A stretch of 8,418 nt of DNA from Bacteroidaceae bacterium (lineage in GTDB: Bacteria > Bacteroidota > Bacteroidia > Bacteroidales > Bacteroidaceae), in NCBI GenBank assembly GCA_016284115.1, contig JAEEOD010000384.1, positions 1 to 8,418 on the forward strand, written 5' to 3'. A program made the position numbers and the translations under genes. The notes under the pieces were generated by a model. The model did not search any database, had not been told where the DNA came from, and saw only the letters and a program-made list of their open reading frames with translations. How positions within the stretch are numbered: position 1 is the first letter of the stretch; the number at the start of each line of letters is the position of its first letter. Positions 6,513 through 8,418 of the stretch are shown piece after piece.

Positions 6513-6935
6513 ATGAATAAGAAAGTTTATTTTGCAGGATCCATTCGTGGAGGGCGTGTAGATGCAGCTCTCTATCACCGCATCATTGAGTATATACAAC
6601 TCACTGATACCGTGCTGACTGAGCATGTGGGTAGTTCAACACTGAACCTCATAGAACAAGGACGTAGCCGTGATGCTTTGATATATGACCGAGATACTGC
6701 CTGGCTACGTGAATGCGATGTGGTGATAGCCGAATGTACTTGTCCGTCGCTAGGTGTGGGCTACGAGCTGGCATATGCTGAGCACCTGGGCAAACCTATT
6801 CATATCTTCTACAACAAGTCAAAAACGCAACTCTCTGCAATGTTGACTGGAGATCCTTATTTCCAAATCTATCCTTATGAAAAGGAGGAAGTTATTTTTG
6901 ACACTTTGAAGAATATATTGACTATGGACAATTAA
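6513..6935 (+). CDS. 2'-deoxynucleoside 5'-phosphate N-hydrolase, DNPH1/RCL type
   Basis: The product (140 aa, no signal peptide) closely resembles the DNPH1/RCL family, which hydrolyses the N-glycosidic bond of deoxynucleoside 5'-monophosphates to give a base and deoxyribose 5-phosphate. It belongs to the nucleoside 2-deoxyribosyltransferase fold. Matches run the full length: VYFAGSIRGGR at 5-15 (phosphate and substrate loop), TVLTEHV at 33-39, WLRECDVVIAE with Asp69, PSLGVGYELAYA with Glu85 at the nucleophile position, LSAM at 107-110 and FQIYPYEKEEV near the end. Human DNPH1 removes epigenetically modified dNMPs such as hydroxymethyl-dUMP, so a nucleotide-sanitation or salvage role is plausible. 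ATG 6495 is in frame and adds MINSVH; ATG 6513 is preferred because the first strand starts right after it and it leaves a leader. The beta-glucuronidase gene follows after 51 bp. Confidence 0.85.
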   Translation: MNKKVYFAGSIRGGRVDAALYHRIIEYIQLTDTVLTEHVGSSTLNLIEQGRSRDALIYDRDTAWLRECDVVIAECTCPSLGVGYELAYAEHLGKPIHIFYNKSKTQLSAMLTGDPYFQIYPYEKEEVIFDTLKNILTMDN

Positions 6936-6986
6936 CTATGTTGTTTTTAAGAGCATATAAGAAAGTTATTTTTTAATCTAAATAAT

Positions 6987-8418
6987 ATGAAGAACACATT
7001 TATAAATAGTTTGTTGGCTATTATGCTGACTTTTTTGTTCGTTACACCTTCTTTGGCAGACGATTTCAATGAACCATATATCCCTGCTATTTCGCTCTAT
7101 CCGCAACAGAATGCCGTACGCAACCGTCTTGATTTGAGTGGTATATGGAACTTCCAGCTAGATCCAAAAGATGAAGGCGAAAAGAATGGATGGTTTAATG
7201 GCTTACCTGAACCTCAATCAATAGCAGTTCCTGGGAGTTGGAACGACCAACTTGACCAGCAGCATAACTACCTGGGATGTAGTTGGTATGAGACAGAGAC
7301 TTTTGTACCTTCAACTTGGAAAGATAGCGAAATCGGTTTGCGTATAGGCTCAGCCGTTTATTATGCAAAAGTATGGATCAACGGTCAGCCATTAGGTCAA
7401 CATGAGGGCGGACATCTTCCTTTTGCTTTCGCAATTACCAATAAAGTGAAATGGGGAGAGAAGAATCGTATCACCATAATGGTGGAAAACAAACTGTCTC
7501 CAGACAGAGTGCCTGGCAACGTAGCTGGCGGTGCTTTGGCCAGCCAAAATTATCCTAATGCCAACTACGATTTCTTTCCATATAGCGGGTTACATCGGGC
7601 AGTATGGCTCTATAGCGTGCCCAAATCTGCTCATCTCATAGATATCACACTTACAACCGACTTTCAAGATACAGAAGGCATCATTCATGCCAAAGTTAGA
7701 AAGCATGGGAAAGCAACGAGCGGCAGAGTAGTGGTGACAGGAAAAGATGGTAAACAGGTATCTACACCAATACGTTTCAACGGCGATGAGACAGAGGTAG
7801 ATATTCACGTTCCACAAGTGAAGTTGTGGAGTCCTGAGTCTCCTAATTTATACGATGTCACTGTAGAATTGGGCAATGCTGCTAAGCCTATTGACAGTTA
7901 TACATTGCAAACAGGTATAAGGACTATTGAAGTAAAGGGCGACGATATCCTCCTTAACGGCAAGCCCATCATTATACGAGGTTTCGGTAAGCACGAAGAT
8001 TTCCCCATCTATGGCAGAGGAGTAGCACAACCTGTAATGGTGAAGGATTTCTCTCTGATGAAATGGTTGGGTGCCAACGCCTTTAGAACGAGTCATTATC
8101 CTTATGACGAGTCGGTGTATGCTGAAGCTGACAAGCAAGGCATATTGATTATCGACGAGATGCCGTCGGTAGGCCTCGTTTTTTACGATGATCAGAAAGA
8201 CATTGACCGCAGACGAAAGGTTTGCGACAAGATGCTCCAAGAAATGATTACCCGAGACAAAAACCATCCATCGGTGATTATGTGGTGTGTGGCAAATGAG
8301 CCTTCTCCAAAGACATTGGGCTCCAACGTGCTGGCTGGCACCAATGATGCAGCAGAAGAAGAAAACCGCATTGCTAAAGAATTTTTGGGTGGTTTAGTGC
8401 GCCAAGCCAAACAACTTG
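6987..8418 (+). CDS. Secreted GH2 beta-glucuronidase-like enzyme (3' partial)
   Basis: An open frame starts at ATG 6987 and leaves the window after 477 codons. A signal peptide (MKNTFINSLL onward, likely cut after SLA) places the enzyme outside the cytoplasm. Family 2 sandwich, immunoglobulin-like and barrel domains follow in the order seen in E. coli UidA: LSGIWNFQLD, AVPGSWNDQ, YDFFPYSGLHR (Asp195), GFGKHEDF (His336), ANAFRTSHYPY, RDKNHPSVIMWCVANEP with acid/base Glu438. The Asp and His correspond to UidA Asp163 and His330. Such enzymes remove glucuronic acid from polymers or host and drug conjugates. The nucleophile Glu and the carboxylate-reading Asn-x-Lys motif lie beyond the window, so galacturonidase or another GH2 activity is not excluded. 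The segment after NEP is unusually long. A weak TATTTTTT box at 6967-6974 may be its promoter; otherwise it is read from the gene upstream. Confidence 0.9.
   Translation, partial: MKNTFINSLLAIMLTFLFVTPSLADDFNEPYIPAISLYPQQNAVRNRLDLSGIWNFQLDPKDEGEKNGWFNGLPEPQSIAVPGSWNDQLDQQHNYLGCSWYETETFVPSTWKDSEIGLRIGSAVYYAKVWINGQPLGQHEGGHLPFAFAITNKVKWGEKNRITIMVENKLSPDRVPGNVAGGALASQNYPNANYDFFPYSGLHRAVWLYSVPKSAHLIDITLTTDFQDTEGIIHAKVRKHGKATSGRVVVTGKDGKQVSTPIRFNGDETEVDIHVPQVKLWSPESPNLYDVTVELGNAAKPIDSYTLQTGIRTIEVKGDDILLNGKPIIIRGFGKHEDFPIYGRGVAQPVMVKDFSLMKWLGANAFRTSHYPYDESVYAEADKQGILIIDEMPSVGLVFYDDQKDIDRRRKVCDKMLQEMITRDKNHPSVIMWCVANEPSPKTLGSNVLAGTNDAAEEENRIAKEFLGGLVRQAKQL

Noticed and set aside
7848..8267. Minus-strand open frame of 139 codons inside the beta-glucuronidase gene
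   Set aside because: Antisense to conserved GH2 motifs and without family features.
1..8418. Polysaccharide utilisation locus
   Set aside because: GH3 and GH2 genes are present, but there is no SusC/SusD pair, sulfatase or hybrid sensor in the window, so membership of such a locus cannot be claimed.

Overview
The window most likely comes from a gut or rumen member of the Bacteroidales, plausibly Prevotella or a close relative. The base composition is moderate to AT-rich. Promoter-like boxes match the Bacteroidota -7 consensus TAnnTTTG, and A/T-rich stretches rather than Shine-Dalgarno sequences precede the start codons. The gene content fits too: a secreted GH3 enzyme, a secreted beta-glucuronidase, a Tat-type FAD-dependent lipoprotein and an exported CPWC thioredoxin. 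No rRNA, tRNA, CRISPR array, transposase or SusC/SusD pair is visible.

Layout. Bases 1-69 look like the last codons of an unidentified gene. Bases 70-279 are non-coding, with a GC-richer core containing small dyads. A plus-strand block then carries a divergent nucleoside-hydrolase-superfamily lipoprotein (292-1299) and, 35 bp later, a Tat-signal FAD-dependent oxidoreductase (1335-2660). A separate promoter precedes an exported thioredoxin-fold protein (2744-3247), which is followed closely by a large GH3 beta-glucosidase-type enzyme (3287-5488). A long perfect hairpin at 5504-5546 separates this block from a convergent EamA-type transporter on the minus strand (5540-6406). From a divergent promoter region, a DNPH1/RCL-type nucleotide N-hydrolase runs on the plus strand (6513-6935). 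It is followed by a signal-peptide-bearing GH2 beta-glucuronidase-like enzyme that leaves the window at 8418.

How the genes may work together. GH3 and GH2 would release sugars from glucosides and glucuronides outside the cytoplasm. The exported FAD enzyme, the exported nucleoside-hydrolase-like protein and the thioredoxin would act in the same compartment. Two N-glycosidase-type proteins are present, one exported and divergent, the other cytoplasmic and canonical. A common pathway for all of them is inference only; nothing in the sequence proves one.

I see no clearly new multi-gene system. The best leads are the exported pair at 292-2660 (a nucleoside-hydrolase homologue with altered active-site motifs beside an FAD lipoprotein), the beta-glucuronidase with a long segment after its NEP motif, a near-leaderless start at 292, and a terminator embedded in the 3' end of the transporter gene.
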